Positions 21,753-33,246 of a DNA stretch of 64,000 nt are shown one piece after another. The DNA lies in assembly GCF_008728515.1 (NCBI RefSeq), contig NC_044995.1:8195104-8259103 (forward strand), in the 5' to 3' direction. Positions within the stretch are counted from its first letter, which is position 1. Each line of letters opens with the position of its first letter. This stretch comes from Papio anubis (Eukaryota > Chordata > Mammalia > Primates > Cercopithecidae). The notes below the pieces were generated by a model. That model ran no database searches. It saw only the letters and a program-made list of their open reading frames with translations, and was not told the origin of the DNA. The translations under genes and the position numbers were made by a program.

Positions 21753-22368
21753 GTTTATTTATGATGGAGTCTCACTCTGTCACCAAGGCTACAGTTCAGC
21801 AGTACGGTCTTGGCTCACCACAGTGAGCTCCGCCTCTCGGGCTCAAACGATCCTTGTGCCCCATTGGCTCACCCCTATAATCCCAGCACTTTGGGAGGCC
21901 GAGACGGGCGGATCACAAGGTCAGGAGATCGAGACCATCCTGGCTAACATGGTGAAACTCTGTCTCTACTAAAAAATACAAAAAACTAGCCGGACGAGGT
22001 GGCGGGCGCCTGTAGTCCCGGCTACTCGGGAGGCTGAGGCAGGAGAATGGTGTAAACCCGGGAGGCAGAGCTTGCAGTGAGCTGAGATCCGGCCACTGCA
22101 CTCCAGCCTGGGCGACAAAGCGAGACTCTGTCTCAAAAAAAAAAAAAAAAAAAAAACCAGCCTGGCTAACATGGCGAAACTCCGTCTCTACTAAAATACA
22201 AAAATTGACTGGACACTGTGGTGGGCGCCTATAATCCTGCTACTCAAGAGTCTAACCCAGGAGAGTAACTTGAACCCGGGAGGTAGAGGTTGCAGTGAGC
22301 CGAGATTGCGCCACTGCACTCCAGCCTGGATGACAGCACGAGCCTCTGTCTCAAAGAAGAAAAAAAAA
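21753..22368. repeat. Composite Alu cluster including a young AluYR
   Basis: A reverse fragment (21,753-21,862) meets a forward young Alu (21,863-22,157) with 'GAGATCCGGCCACTGCAC' and poly-A. A further forward Alu lacking its 5' end follows (22,158-22,368). In unit C the sequence passes straight from the equivalent of about 21,862 to about 23,860, so about 2 kb is absent there. Confidence 0.75.
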
Positions 22369-22584
22369 ATCCATAACCTGCAAAAACTACTCTTTCTTTA
22401 CTAGACTTGTGTTTATGTCAGAATTATTTCTGTGTATGTTGCATTTTCATTAACATGTATGTACAGTGTTTTTTCATGCTTTTTTCTTCTAAACAAGAGA
22501 AAAAAAGTTGAATTATGAAGAAAAGGTATACTTACACCAGTTTCTGTATCTGTCCTTTTATTTTCCTATTCATTTATTTATTTG

Positions 22585-23148
22585 TTGATGAGATGAAGTT
22601 TTGTTCTTATCGCCCAGGCTGGGGTGCAATGGCACAATCTCGGGTCACTCCAACCTCCAACTCCTGGGTTCAGGTGATTCTCCTGCCTCAGTATCCCGTG
22701 TAGCTGGCATTACAGGCGTGTGCCACCATGCCTGGCTAATTTTGTTTTTTTTTTTTGAGACGGAGTCTTGCTCTGTCCACCAGGCTGGATCGCAGTGGCG
22801 CGATCTCGGCTCCACGCCATTCTCCTGCCTTAGCCTCCCGAGTAGCTGGGACTACAGGCACCCGCCACTACACCCGGCTAATTTTTTGTATTTTTAGTGG
22901 AGACGAGGTTTTGCCGTGTTCACCAGAATGGTCTCGATCTCCTGACCACATGATCCACCCGCCTTGGCCTCCCAAAGTGCTGGGATTACAGGCATGAACC
23001 ACCGCGCCCAGCCATAATTTTGTATTTTAATAGACACAGAGTTTCTCCTTTTTGGTCAGGCTGGTCTGGAGCCCCTGCCCTCGAGTGATCCACCAACCTC
23101 GGCCTCCTAAACTGCTGGGATTACAGGTGTGAACCACCATGCCTGGCC
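22585..23148 (-). repeat. Older reverse Alu interrupted by an AluY
   Basis: The outer Alu is at 22,585-22,744 and 23,014-23,148. The inner reverse AluY is at about 22,745-23,013 and ends 'CCACCGCGCCCAGCC'. Confidence 0.78.
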
Positions 23149-23234
23149 TCTCTGTCTTTTTATTTACCTTTACTGGAAAACTTTATATATATTTGTGGGT
23201 TGGAGTTGCTCTTTGGACTTCTTTCATTTCTTTC

Positions 23235-23540
23235 TTTCTTTTTTTTTTTTTTAAGACAGAGTCTTGGTCTGTCACCCAGGCCGGAGTGTGGTGGTACGAT
23301 CTTGGCCAACTGCAACCTCTGCCTCTCAGGTTCAAGTGATTCTGCTGCTTCAGTCTCCCAAGTAGCTGGGACTACAGGCACATGACACCACACCTGGCTA
23401 ATTTTTTCTTTTTTTCTTTTTTGTAGAAATGGGGTTTCACTGTGTGAGCCAGGATGGTCTCAGTCTCCTGACCTCCTGATCCTCCTGTGTCAGCCTCCCA
23501 AAATGCTGGGATTACAGGTGTGAACCACCATGCCTGGCCA
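23235..23540 (-). repeat. Alu, reverse
   Basis: Reverse Alu from a T-run to 'CCACCATGCCTGGCC'. Confidence 0.85.
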
Positions 23541-23719
23541 GCCTCAAAGTTTTTAAAAGATGTTATTGCTATAGATGCCTTCAAGCATTGGAAGATTTAT
23601 AGTACAGGCTCTAAACTTCCTTTGTTTAATCAGATTTGTCAGTCTTCGGTGATGTTGATGATGAGATGCTCCTGTTCCTGTCTCAGTCATTTCACTGTCC
23701 TGTCAGAAGTAGCTTAGAC

Positions 23720-24235
23720 TGGCCAGCCGAGGTGACTCATGCCTCTAATCCCAGCAGTTGGGGGTGTCAAGGTGGGCGGATCACTGGAAATCACGAGTTT
23801 GAGACCAGTCTGGCCAACATGATCAAACCTCGAATCTACTAAATACAAGAAATTGGCTGGGTGCGGTGGCTCAAACCTGTAATCCCAGCACTTTGGGAGG
23901 CTGAGAGGGGCAGATCACCTGAGTTTAGGGGTTCGAGGCCAGCCTGGCCAACATGGTGAAACCCCGTTGCTACCAAAAATACAAAAATTAGCTGGGCATG
24001 GTGGCGCATGGCTGTTATCCCAAGTACTTGAGAGGCTGAGGCAGGAGAATCACTTGAACCCGGGAGGTGGAGGTTGCAGTGAGCCAAGATTGCCCCACTG
24101 CACTCCAGTCCAGGTGACAAAGTGAGACTCTGGGCTGAGGTGGGAGAATCTCTTGAGGCAGGAGAATCCTGCCACTACACTCCAGGCTGGGTGACAGAGC
24201 ATGACTCGGTCTCAAAAACAAACAGGAAAAGAAAC
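23720..24235 (+). repeat. Forward Alu inside a forward Alu
   Basis: The outer Alu starts at 23,720 and is interrupted at about 23,852 by a complete Alu ('GGCTGGGTGCGGTGGCTC'). The outer Alu's end returns at 24,129-24,235. Confidence 0.72.
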
Positions 24236-24239
24236 AGCT

Positions 24240-24560
24240 TAAACTAGGAGGCTTCAGACATAGAAATTTATTTCTCATGAATTTGGAAAGTGAAAAATCC
24301 AAGAGCAAGGTGCCAGCCAAATTGGTTGCTGGTGAGAGCCTTCTTCATGGTTTAGTCCAGCCATCTTCCTGCCGTGTCCTGACACGGGGGAAAGAGGAAC
24401 AGAAAACGAGCTCTTTAATATCTCTTCTTATAAAAGCACAAGTCCTATTCATGAGTAGTCAACACCCATGACCAAATTCTCTCAAAGGCCCCATCTGCTG
24501 GAAAATCCTGTTGGAGAATAAGAACTCTGAACATGGCTTTTGGCCAAGAAGAACATTCAT
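24240..24560. repeat. Ancient interspersed repeat, family uncertain
   Basis: 'AAATTTATTTCTCATGAATT', 'GAGAGCCTTCTTCATGG' and 'AAAGGCCCCATCTGC' resemble a common old repeat. The copy in unit C is at 52.30-52.63 kb. I cannot name the family. Confidence 0.4.
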
Positions 24561-24800
24561 ACCAGGGAGCCTGCATCATATTTTTTATGTTTTTATTGTG
24601 CAATTTGATTTATAAAATGTTTTCTCTGATCTCAGTTTAAACATTTTCCCAGCACACATTCTATGTTTTATATTTTGTGCATAGTGAACTAGATAATTAA
24701 GGCCAACAATGCATATATATATAGAATTGCTGTATTGCCTGGCTGTTTCATAAATATAGTTGTGACATGGTAATTGCACCCTCTGACAGTGTTAGTCATT

Positions 24801-25102
24801 CTTTTTTTTTTTTTTTTTTTGAGATGAAGTCTCACCCTGTCACTCAGGCTGGAGTGCAATGGTGCGATCTCGGCTCACTACAACCTCCACTTCCCGTGTT
24901 CAAATGATTCTCCTGCCTCAGCCTCCCAAGTAGCTGAGATTACAGGCACCCACCACCACGACCAGCTAATTTTTTTGTATTTTTAGTAGAGTTGGGATTT
25001 CACCATGTTGGCCAGGCTACTCTCGAACTCCTGACTTCATGATCTGCCCGCCTCAGCCTCCCAAAGTGCTGGCATTACAGACCTGAGCCACCGTGCCCGA
25101 CC
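24801..25102 (-). repeat. Alu, reverse
   Basis: Reverse Alu ending 'CCACCGTGCCCGACC'. The duplicate is at 52.85-53.12 kb. Confidence 0.86.
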
Positions 25103-25402
25103 GTTAGTCAATTGTTATTCCTTATAATGCTGTGTAGTTTTTTGACCTCATAAATCAGAAGGTAGTGATCTTAACATGTATTTCAGTTCTTATATTGTGT
25201 GCTCATTGTAAGTAGAAGTTTGGCATTTTTCTTAACAGGGAATTGTTTAGAATTTTGCAGTTTGTATAAATCTACTTATTATTTGCTTGCTGGTTTTATG
25301 GATTACAATATTTTACTAATTAAATTTTATGACCGTACATAAGGCTTTTCAGTATGGGTATACAACATAACTGACACAGTCCACTAGTTAATGTCACAAA
25401 GT
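25103..25402. other. Intron 3, unassigned
   Basis: AT-rich intron shared with unit C. Nothing recognised. Confidence 0.35.
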
Positions 25403-25665
25403 GCCACTGGACGTTGTGGCTCACGCATGCCATCCCAGGACTTTGGGAGGCTGAGGCAGGTGGATCACTTGAGGTCAAAAGTTCGAGGCCAGCCTGGCCA
25501 AATGTTGAAACCTTATGTCCACTAAAAATACAAAAATTAGCCAAGCATGGTGGTGTGTGCCTTGAACCTAAAAGGTGGAGGTTGCAGTGAGCCAAGATCA
25601 GGCAGCATTGAACTCCAGCCCATTGTGACACAGCAAACCTTTGTCTCAAAAATATAAAAACTAAA
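25403..25665 (+). repeat. Alu with internal loss
   Basis: Forward Alu lacking part of the right arm compared with its copy at 53.42-53.71 kb. Confidence 0.78.
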
Positions 25666-25744
25666 AAAAAATTTCAAATGTCACGACATGCATTTTCTGC
25701 ATGGATTTAGGTAATTTTATGACAGTTATTCAGAAAAACATTGT

Positions 25745-25884
25745 ATTTTTTTTTTTTTTTTTGAGACGGAGTCTTGTTCTGTCGCCCAGGCTGGAGTGCA
25801 GTGGCTGGATCTCAGCTCACTGCAAGCTCCATCTCCCGGGTTTACGCCATTCTCCTGCCTCAGCCTCCCGAGTAGCCGGGATTA
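25745..25884 (-). mobile_element. 5'-truncated AluYR-like insertion, specific to unit B
   Basis: A 140-bp piece: T-run plus the 3' arm with 'GCAGTGGCTGGATCTCAG'. It is flanked by the 14-bp duplication 'CAGAAAAACATTGT' (25,731-25,744 and 25,885-25,898). Unit C has the single unfilled site near 53,798. Confidence 0.88.
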
Positions 25885-25904
25885 CAGAAAAACATTGTGT
25901 TAAC

Positions 25905-26072
25905 TTTTTTTTTGAGACGGAGTCTCACTTTGTCTCCCAGACTGAAGTACAGTGGTGCAAGCTCAGCTCACTGCAACCTCTACCTCTTGGGTTCAAACGA
26001 TTCTTGTGCCTCAGCCTCCCAAGTAGCTGGGACTACAGACGTGGGCCATCATACCTGGCTAAATTTTGTAAT
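25905..26072 (-). repeat. Partial Alu, reverse
   Basis: One reverse arm, duplicated at 53.82-53.99 kb. Confidence 0.78.
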
Positions 26073-26571
26073 CTTTTCTTATCTTCTCAGTGCTATGATT
26101 GTTTGACAACATAGAATTGCCATTGATTTTGGTTATCCTTATATGAGGTTGTTGTGGATTATTTACCAATATAGTATATCATGTGGTCCTTTAGCATTTT
26201 TTTGTATACAGTAAATATGCCGTAAATATGAAGAATATATACTTTTCATTGATGTGACAGTGATGTTTTTTGCAAACTGTTAGACACTTTAGGGTCACAA
26301 TGGAAAAATATTTCTTACTTTAGGCTACACATGTTTGTGCCCTGTCAGTGTTTTGTCATGATATTGGAAATAGGCTTCCGTAAAAATAATCTGAAGCACA
26401 TGTAATTGCCCTTTATTTGTTAAAAAATCTTACGCTTTTCTGTTCCTAAACTTTGAGGGTCACGTTTGGAAAGTTTAAAATAAGTATTGTTTTTTGTGTC
26501 GTATTTACACATTTCAGCATTATTTGCCATCTGTACTTAATTTGAAACCTTTTGGTGTTTATGTTTTGTAG
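26073..26571 (+). other. End of intron 3, unit B
   Basis: AT-rich intron closely shared with 53.99-54.49 kb. It ends in acceptor 'TTATGTTTTGTAG'. No gene. Confidence 0.5.
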
Positions 26572-28007
26572 ATATCTCTTCCAAATGCAAGATGAAGGAG
26601 TTCTTGTCAACAGCGCAAAGCAATAGAGAAGTGTTCCACACAGGGACATTGCAAAGACATGAAAGTCAGCAAATTGGAGATTATTGCTTCCAGGATGTTG
26701 ATAAAGATATTCATGACTTAGAGTTTCAGTGGCAAGAAGATGAAAGAAATGGCCATGAAGCACCCATGACAAAAATCAAAAAGTTGACAGGTAGTACAGA
26801 CCGATATGATCAAAGACATGCTGGAAACAAGCCTATTAAAGATCAGCTTGGATTAAGCTTTCATTCACATTTGCCTGAACTACACATATTTCACACCGAA
26901 GAGAAAATTGATAATCAACTTGAGAGGTCTGTCAATGATGCTTCCTCGGTTTCAACAACCCAAAGAAATTGTTGTAGGCCCAAAACCCATATATCTAATA
27001 ACTATGGGAATAATTTCCAGAATTCTTCATTATTTACACAGAAACAGGAAGTACATATGAGAGAAAAATCTTTCCAATGTAATGAGAGTGGCAAAGCCTT
27101 TAGTAATAGATCACTCTTAAGGAAACATCAGATAATCCATTTAGGAGAGAAACAATATAAATGTGATATATGTGGCAAGGTCTTTAATCAGAAACAATAC
27201 CTTGTAGACCATCGTAGATGTCACACTGGTGAGAAACGTTACAGTTGTAATGAGTGTGGCAAGACCTTCAGTCAGACGTCATCCCTTACATACCATCGTA
27301 GACTTCATACTGGAGAGAAACCTTACAATTGTGAAGAATGTGACAAAGCTTTCCATTTCAAATCAAACCTTGAAAGACATAGGAGAATTCATACTGAAGA
27401 GAAACCATATGAGTGTAATGAGTGTGGCAAGACATTTAGGCAGAAGTCAATCCTTACATGCCATCGTAGACTTCATACTAAAGAGAAACCATACAAGTGT
27501 AATGAGTGTGGCAAGACATTTAGGCAGAAGTCATCCCTTACATGCCATCGTAGACTTCATACTGGAGAGAAACCTTATAAGTGTAATGAGTGTGGCAAGA
27601 ACTTTAGGCACAAGTCATCTCTTACATGCCATCGTAGACTTCATACTGGAGAGAAACCTTACAAATGTGAAGAATGTGACAGAGCTTACAGTTTCAAATC
27701 AAACCTTGAAATACATCAGAAACTTCATACTGAAGACAATCCTTACAAGTGTAATGAGTGTGGCAAGACCTTTAGCCGAACGTCATCCCTTACATGCCAT
27801 CGTAGACGTCATACTGGAGAGAAACCTTACAAATGTGAAGAATGTGACAAAGCATTCCGTTTCAAATCAAATCTTGAAAGACATAGGAGAATTCATACTG
27901 GAGAGAAACCATACAAGTGTAATGAGTGTGGCAAGACCTTTAGTCGGAAGTCATACCTTACGTACCATCGTAGACTTCATACTGGAGAGAAACCTACAAG
28001 GCTATGA
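26572..28007 (+). CDS. Unit B C2H2 zinc-finger exon, truncated after 10 fingers
   Basis: The exon starts after the AG at 26,570-26,571. It reads ISSKCKMKEF in phase with the KRAB exon, giving about 525 aa in all. A spacer typical of this subfamily follows (EFQWQEDERNGHEAP, KIKKLTGSTDRYDQR, then KPIKDQLG). One degenerate finger (CNES, second Cys lost) precedes ten intact C2H2 fingers at 27,156-27,995 with TGEKP-type linkers. The frame ends in TRL and TGA at 28,005-28,007, because 'AAACCTACAAGGCTATG' lacks two bases where the family pattern is AAACCTTACAAG followed by TGTAATGAG. Fingers bind DNA in a sequence-specific manner. The stop is probably not the native end, since good fingers continue to 28,841. 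Either a young truncation or a sequence error. Confidence 0.88.
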
Positions 28008-28841
28008 GTGTGACAAGACATTTAGTCACAAGTCATCCCTCACATGCCATCGTAGACTTCATTCTGCAGAGAAACCTTACAAGTGTAATGAGTGCGGCAA
28101 GACCTTCAATCAGCAGTTAACCCTTTAGACACCATCGTAGACTTCATACTGGAGAGAAACCTTACAAATGTGAAGAATGTGACAAAGCTTACAGTTTCAA
28201 ATCAAACAGAAATCCAACGAAAATTCATACTGAAGAATCCTTACAAGTGCCAATGAATGGCAAGACCTTCAGCGGACGTCATCCCTTACATGCCATATTA
28301 GACTTCATACTGGAGAGAGAAACCTTACAAATGTGAAAGGAGATGTGACAAAGCTTTCGTGTGAAATCAAACCTTGCTTGAAGGACATAGGAGGAATTCA
28401 TACTGGAGAGAAACCATACAAGTGTAATGGAATGTGGCAAGACTTTTGAAATTCGAGTCATATTTTACATGCCATCATAGACTTCATACTGGAGAGAAAC
28501 CTTACAAGTGTAATGAATGTGACAAGACCTTTAGTCAGAAGTCATCCCTTATATGCCATCGTAGACTTCATACTGGAGAGAAACCTTACAAGTGTAATGA
28601 GTGTGGCAAGACATTTAGTCAGAAGTCAAACCTTACATGCCATCGTAGACTTCATACTGGAGAGAAACCTTACAAATGTAATGAATGTGGCAAGAACTTT
28701 AGTCAGAAGTCATACCTTACATGCCATCGTAGACTTCATACTGGAGAAAAACCTTACAAGTGTAATGAATGTGGTGAGGTTTTTAATCAACAAGCACACC
28801 TTGCAGGTCATCATAGAATTCACACTGGAGAGAAGACTTAG
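28008..28841 (+). pseudogene. Out-of-frame continuation of the unit B finger array
   Basis: Finger sequence continues in other frames (CDKTFSHKSS, CGKTFNQQLTL). From about 28,130 to 28,470 it carries many one- to three-base changes of frame, such as 'TGTAATGGAATGTGGC' with an extra G. From 28,434 it returns to the original frame with four clean fingers, ending at HTGEKT and TAG (28,839-28,841). That stop lies at the position of the native stop in unit C, so the true array may run to here, giving on the order of 20 fingers. Confidence 0.75.
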
Positions 28842-29605
28842 AAATGTGAAGCATGTGACAAAGTTTACAGTCGCAAATCAAGCCTTGAAAGACAGGAGAA
28901 TTCATACTGTAGAGAGAGCTTACAAATGTGAAGAATGTCACAAAGTTTTCAGTCGCACATCAAACCTTGAAAGACGTAGGAGAATTCCTACTGGAGAAAA
29001 ACCATAAATATGTAAGAGTTTGTGGCAAGGCTTTCAGGCGTGATTCGCACCTGGCACAGCATCCTAGAATTCACACTGGAGAGAAGCCTTACAAGTGTAA
29101 TGAGTGTGACAGAGTCTTTAGTGGGCAGTCAACACTTGTTTACCGTCAGGCACTTCGTGGTGTAGGTAAACTTTACTGATGTAATGATTGTCACAAAGTC
29201 TTCAGTAATGCTACAACCATTGTGAATCATTGGAGAATCCATAATGAAGAGAGATCATACTAGTGTAATAAATTTGGCAGATTTTTCAGATGTTGTTCAT
29301 ACCTTGTAGTTCATTGGTGAACTCATGCTGGAGAGAAACCTTACAAATGTCATGATTGTGGCAACGTCTTCAGTCAAGCTTCATCCTATGCAAAACATAG
29401 GATAATTCATACAGGAGAGAAACCTCACAAGTGTGATGATTGTGGCAAAGCCTTTACTTCACACCTCATTAGACATCAGAGAATGCATACTGGACAGAAA
29501 TCTTACAAATGTCATCACGGTGCCAAGGTCTTCAGTCTGAGTTCATTTCTTGCAGAATATCAGAAAATTCATTTTGGAGGTAGTTGTTCCAAATGCAATG
29601 AGTAG
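28842..29605 (+). pseudogene. Fossil zinc fingers beyond the stop, unit B
   Basis: After the stop the sequence still reads as fingers (KCEACDKVYSRKSSLERQ...), with indels shared by the three units, ending at 'AATGCAATGAGTAG'. It is non-coding now; it may serve as 3' UTR. Confidence 0.8.
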
Positions 29606-29721
29606 AGCAAACAATCAAGCATTAATTGACATTAGAGTCAATTCAGCGTTGACTTGAGTTTGAGTTGACTTAACGTTGAGGTCAAGCATTAATTGACATT
29701 GAAGTGTTTATGTTAAGAGGA

Positions 29722-29823
29722 TTGGGCCAGGCGCAGTGGCTCACACCTGTAATCCGAGCGCTTTGGGAGGCCAAGGTGGGTACATCACTTGAGGTCAGGA
29801 GTTTGAGATCAGCCTGGCCAACA
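29722..29823 (+). repeat. Alu left-arm fragment
   Basis: Same fragment as at 1.1 kb and 57.65 kb, with a better-kept 'GCGCAGTGGCTCACACC'. Confidence 0.78.
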
Positions 29824-29865
29824 GATGTGAGCCATTTTCCCTGCGTGTTTTTCATTTATTTAACA

Positions 29866-31060
29866 AAAACTGATAGGGATTTTTATGGGTATTGTGTTGA
29901 ATCTAAATCACCTTGGGTTATATAATCATTTAACAATATTAATTTTTCCAAACCATCAATATGGGTTGTAGCTCTATGTTTTTAATCATTTCAATCAATG
30001 TTTGTAGATGTCAAGGTACAAATTTCTGACCTTTTTATGTTTGTTTCTTTTTTTTTTTTTTTTTTTTGAGATGGAGTCTTGCTCTGTCACCCGGGCTGGA
30101 GTGCAGTGGCCGGATCTCAGCTCACTGCAAGCTCCACCTCCTGGGTTCATGCCATTCTCCTGCCTCAGCCTCCCGAGTAGCTAGGACTATAGGCGCCGGC
30201 CACCTTGCCCAGCTAGTTTTTTGTATTTTTTTTTTTTTTAGTAGAGACGGGGTTTCACCATGTTAGCCAGGATGGTCTTGATCTCCTGACCTCGTGATCT
30301 GCCCGTCTCGGCCTCCCAAAGTGCTGGGATTACAGGCTTGAGCCACCGCGCCCGGCCGTTTATTTCTAAGTATTTCTTAATTTAAGTTCTCCAGCAAATG
30401 GAAGTGTTTTAAAATTTTCTTTTAAAATTGTTTATTGTTAAACTGTGGAAATTCAACTAATTTTTTGGTGCTAATACGGTATTGTGCAAATCCACTGAAT
30501 ATGTTACTTAGTTCCAATAGTATTTTGGTTGACTCTGTGATTTTCTACACAGAAGATCATGTCATCTACAAACAAATATAATTTTACTTCTTTCTTTCTG
30601 ACTTGGATGAGTTTTATTTCCTCTGCTATTTAATTGCTCTGTCTAGGACAGCCAGTATTGATTGAATAGAAGGGGTGAGCGCATTCTAGCATCATGTGAG
30701 GTCCTACAGGAAGAGCATTCCATTTTCCCTGTTTGGTTATTTATTCATTTGTCATTTCATGGATGGTCTTTCTATTGTTGAGGCAAATTTCCTTTTCTAT
30801 CTATTTTGTTTAGGATTTCTGTGATGACTGGATTTTGAATTTTGTGAAATACTTTTTTCCATCTATTTAGATGATGTGGTTTTCATCTTTCATTCTGTTC
30901 AAGTGGTATATCACATTGATTTGCTTGAATATGTTGAACCATCCTTGCATTCCAGAAATAAGTGGCACTCGAATATCTACATTTTTTAAATGTCCTCTTG
31001 AATACAGTTTTCTAGTACAAGGGATCTTGAAGAAGTTCATGGAAAAATACATATTATGAG
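29866..31060 (-). mobile_element. LINE-1 ORF2 fragment, reverse, split by an AluY
   Basis: Copy of the antisense L1 piece of unit A (1.24-2.11 kb), interrupted by the Alu at 30,049-30,357. Confidence 0.7.
30049..30357 (-). mobile_element. Young AluY (AluYR-like), reverse, specific to unit B
   Basis: Has 'CAGTGGCCGGATCTCAG' and ends 'CCACCGCGCCCGGCC'. Flanked by 'GTTTGTTTCT' / 'GTTTATTTCT'. Units A and C lack it. Confidence 0.86.
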
Positions 31061-31094
31061 AAAATTGTGCATGAATTTCACAGTTTTTGCACCA

Positions 31095-31258
31095 AAATAA
31101 CCGGGTGCATGCCTGTAATCTCAGCTTCTCTGGAGGCTGAGGCAGGAGAATCACTTGAAGCCATTTGGCAGAGATTGAGGTGAGTTGAAATCACGCCATT
31201 GGACTCCAGCCTGGGCAACAAGAGTGAAACTCCATCTCAAAAAAAAAAAAAAAAAAAT
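31095..31258 (+). repeat. 3' half of an Alu
   Basis: Corresponds to the 3' part of the Alu at 5.22-5.53 kb and is fused directly to L1-flank sequence. About 3 kb present in unit A between the two is missing here. Confidence 0.75.
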
Positions 31259-31326
31259 AGAAAACATCACTGATTGGTGAAAGCTATTGAATTAGACAGA
31301 AATGTAACTCTGAAAATATATATTTA

Positions 31327-31611
31327 GGCCGGGCGCGGTGGCTCAAGCCTGTCCCAGCACTTTGGGAGGCGAGGCCGGATCACACCGAGGTCAGGAGATA
31401 GAGACCATCCTGGCTATGCAGTGAAACCCTGTCTCTACTAAAAATACAAAAAACTAGCTGGTGAGCCTGCTTAGTCCCAGCTACTTGAAGGAAGGCTGAG
31501 GCAGGAGAATGGCATAAATCCGGGAGGCGGAGCTTGCAGTGAGCTGAGATCCGGCCACTGTACTCCAGCCTGGGCGACAGAGCGAGACTCCGTCTCAAAA
31601 AAAAAAAAAAA
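31327..31611 (+). mobile_element. Young AluYR-like element with damaged 5' half, specific to unit B
   Basis: A 15-bp duplication 'GAAAATATATATTTA' (31,312-31,326 and 31,613-31,627) flanks it. The 3' half matches the young AluY pattern almost perfectly (with 'GAGATCCGGCCACTG'). The 5' half has many small deletions and substitutions; for example the AAT of CCTGTAATCCC is missing. Confidence 0.85.
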
Positions 31612-31627
31612 AGAAAATATATATTTA

Positions 31628-32195
31628 AATATTGAATAATGAAGAGCATTTCTGAATGGTGTGTATATACATATATATTTTGTATGTGATTTCAGATGCA
31701 ATTTTAGATATTGTATGAAATTGTATAGGCAGAAGGATACAGCACAAACTGGTAAAAATTATGTCTAGATATAAATGACTACTTTTTATTTTAGTGTTTA
31801 AATATTTTATTACATTTGTTCAGGTGAGTGTTAATTTTCTATTTATGCATTGCCACGGTATAGCCAGCAGTTTACTACAACACTCATTTATTTTCTCACA
31901 GTTCATAGATGAAAAATGTGTCAGGTTTTTGTGGGTACTCTGGTTTCACAAGGCCAAAATCAAGGTCAAAGCCATGGGATCGAGTCTTGAGATTGTGGGG
32001 GCAGAATTTCCTTCTAAGCCCATTCAGATTGTTGTCAGAATTCATTTCTTTCTCCTGGTCCCCATATATTCAAAATCCAGCACGTGAAATCACCCTCGCG
32101 CTCCTGGGTCCTAACTTCCTCTGCTTTTGCATCTCTCTGACATACATTTCTGCTGCAAGGACACATAGGACCTACCCAGATAATCCAGGATAACT
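31628..32195. other. Duplicated non-coding segment
   Basis: Copy of 5.58-6.16 kb. Probable old interspersed repeat of unknown family. Confidence 0.45.
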
Positions 32196-32690
32196 TTATT
32201 TATTTTTTTTCTTTTTTTGTTTTTCTTTTTTTTTTTTGTGAGACTGAGTCTTGCTCTGTTGACCAGTCTGAAGTGCAGTGGTGCAATCTCTGCTCACTAC
32301 AACCAGTGCCTCCCGGGTTAAAGCGATTCTCCTGCCTCAGCCTCCCGAGTAGCTGGGATTACAGGCACACACCGCCGTGCTGGCTAATTTTTGTATTTTT
32401 AGTAGAGACGGGGTTTCACCATGTTAGCCAGGCTGGTCTTGAACTCTTGACCTCAAGTGATCCACCCACCTCGGCCTTTCAAAATGCTGGGATTACACAC
32501 AGTTTTCTCTTTCAAAGTCAGATGAGGTCAGGCATGGTGGGGGGTGCCTATAATCCCAGCTACTCGGGAGACTGAGGTAGGAGGATCGCTTGAACCAGAG
32601 CGGCGAGGATGCGGTGAGCCGAGATCGCGCCACTGCACTCCAGCCTGGTTGACAGAGCAAAACTGAGTCTCAAAAAAAAAAAAAAAAAAT
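32196..32690. repeat. Reverse Alu followed by a partial forward Alu
   Basis: Reverse Alu about 32,196-32,500 and forward partial Alu about 32,525-32,690. Same pair and order as 6.16-6.64 kb. Confidence 0.82.
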
Positions 32691-33246
32691 TCAAATGACT
32701 AGTAACTTTCATTAATTAGGAAATTACCAGCCAAATTCCTTTTGGTAGGTAACATAACATAAACACAGGAGTAGCACCAGGAGTTGGAGACCTGCCTACA
32801 ACATCATAGGACCAGTAAACTTTTTTGCACTGAGAAAAAAATTAGTCTAGCTAGAAAATTATTAACATTTGGAATATTTCTGTAAAGAGAAATTGGTATA
32901 CTATGTATTGATAAACTACATTTGTAATACTATAGTTTACATAGTAAAATATTACATAGTAAAATATATTTTATTTCATATATTTATATTAATTATATTT
33001 ATATAAAATATAGTATTTTATAGTAAAGTATGGTATTTTATAATACTGTATTTTACATGATCTCGTACCATATTATGGCTGCATAGGCCATGATGTATGG
33101 GTACCACAATAACTATACATCAATATAATTAACTATACATCAATATAATTGTATAGTAATATATATTTAAATATTGATAAACTATATGTTTCTATGAAAT
33201 TTCTATATTATTTGGTATTCAGTTGTGCTCACGAGTCGATTGATTT
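32691..33246. repeat. Unassigned stretch with expanded AT-rich tract
   Basis: The copy of 6.64-7.05 kb, but longer. It has extra TATTTTA/ATATAT repeats (32,940-33,060) and a GC-richer 50-bp insert (33,058-33,108) resembling antisense L1. Confidence 0.6.

Noticed and set aside
27229..28128. 299-codon forward frame overlapping the unit B fingers, and similar shadows over unit C (55,077-57,020)
   Set aside because: A repeated-DNA shadow of the 84-bp finger unit in another frame (ERNLTSVMSVAR pattern). The zinc-finger frame is the real one. Only its last part (after 28,000) coincides with displaced finger coding.
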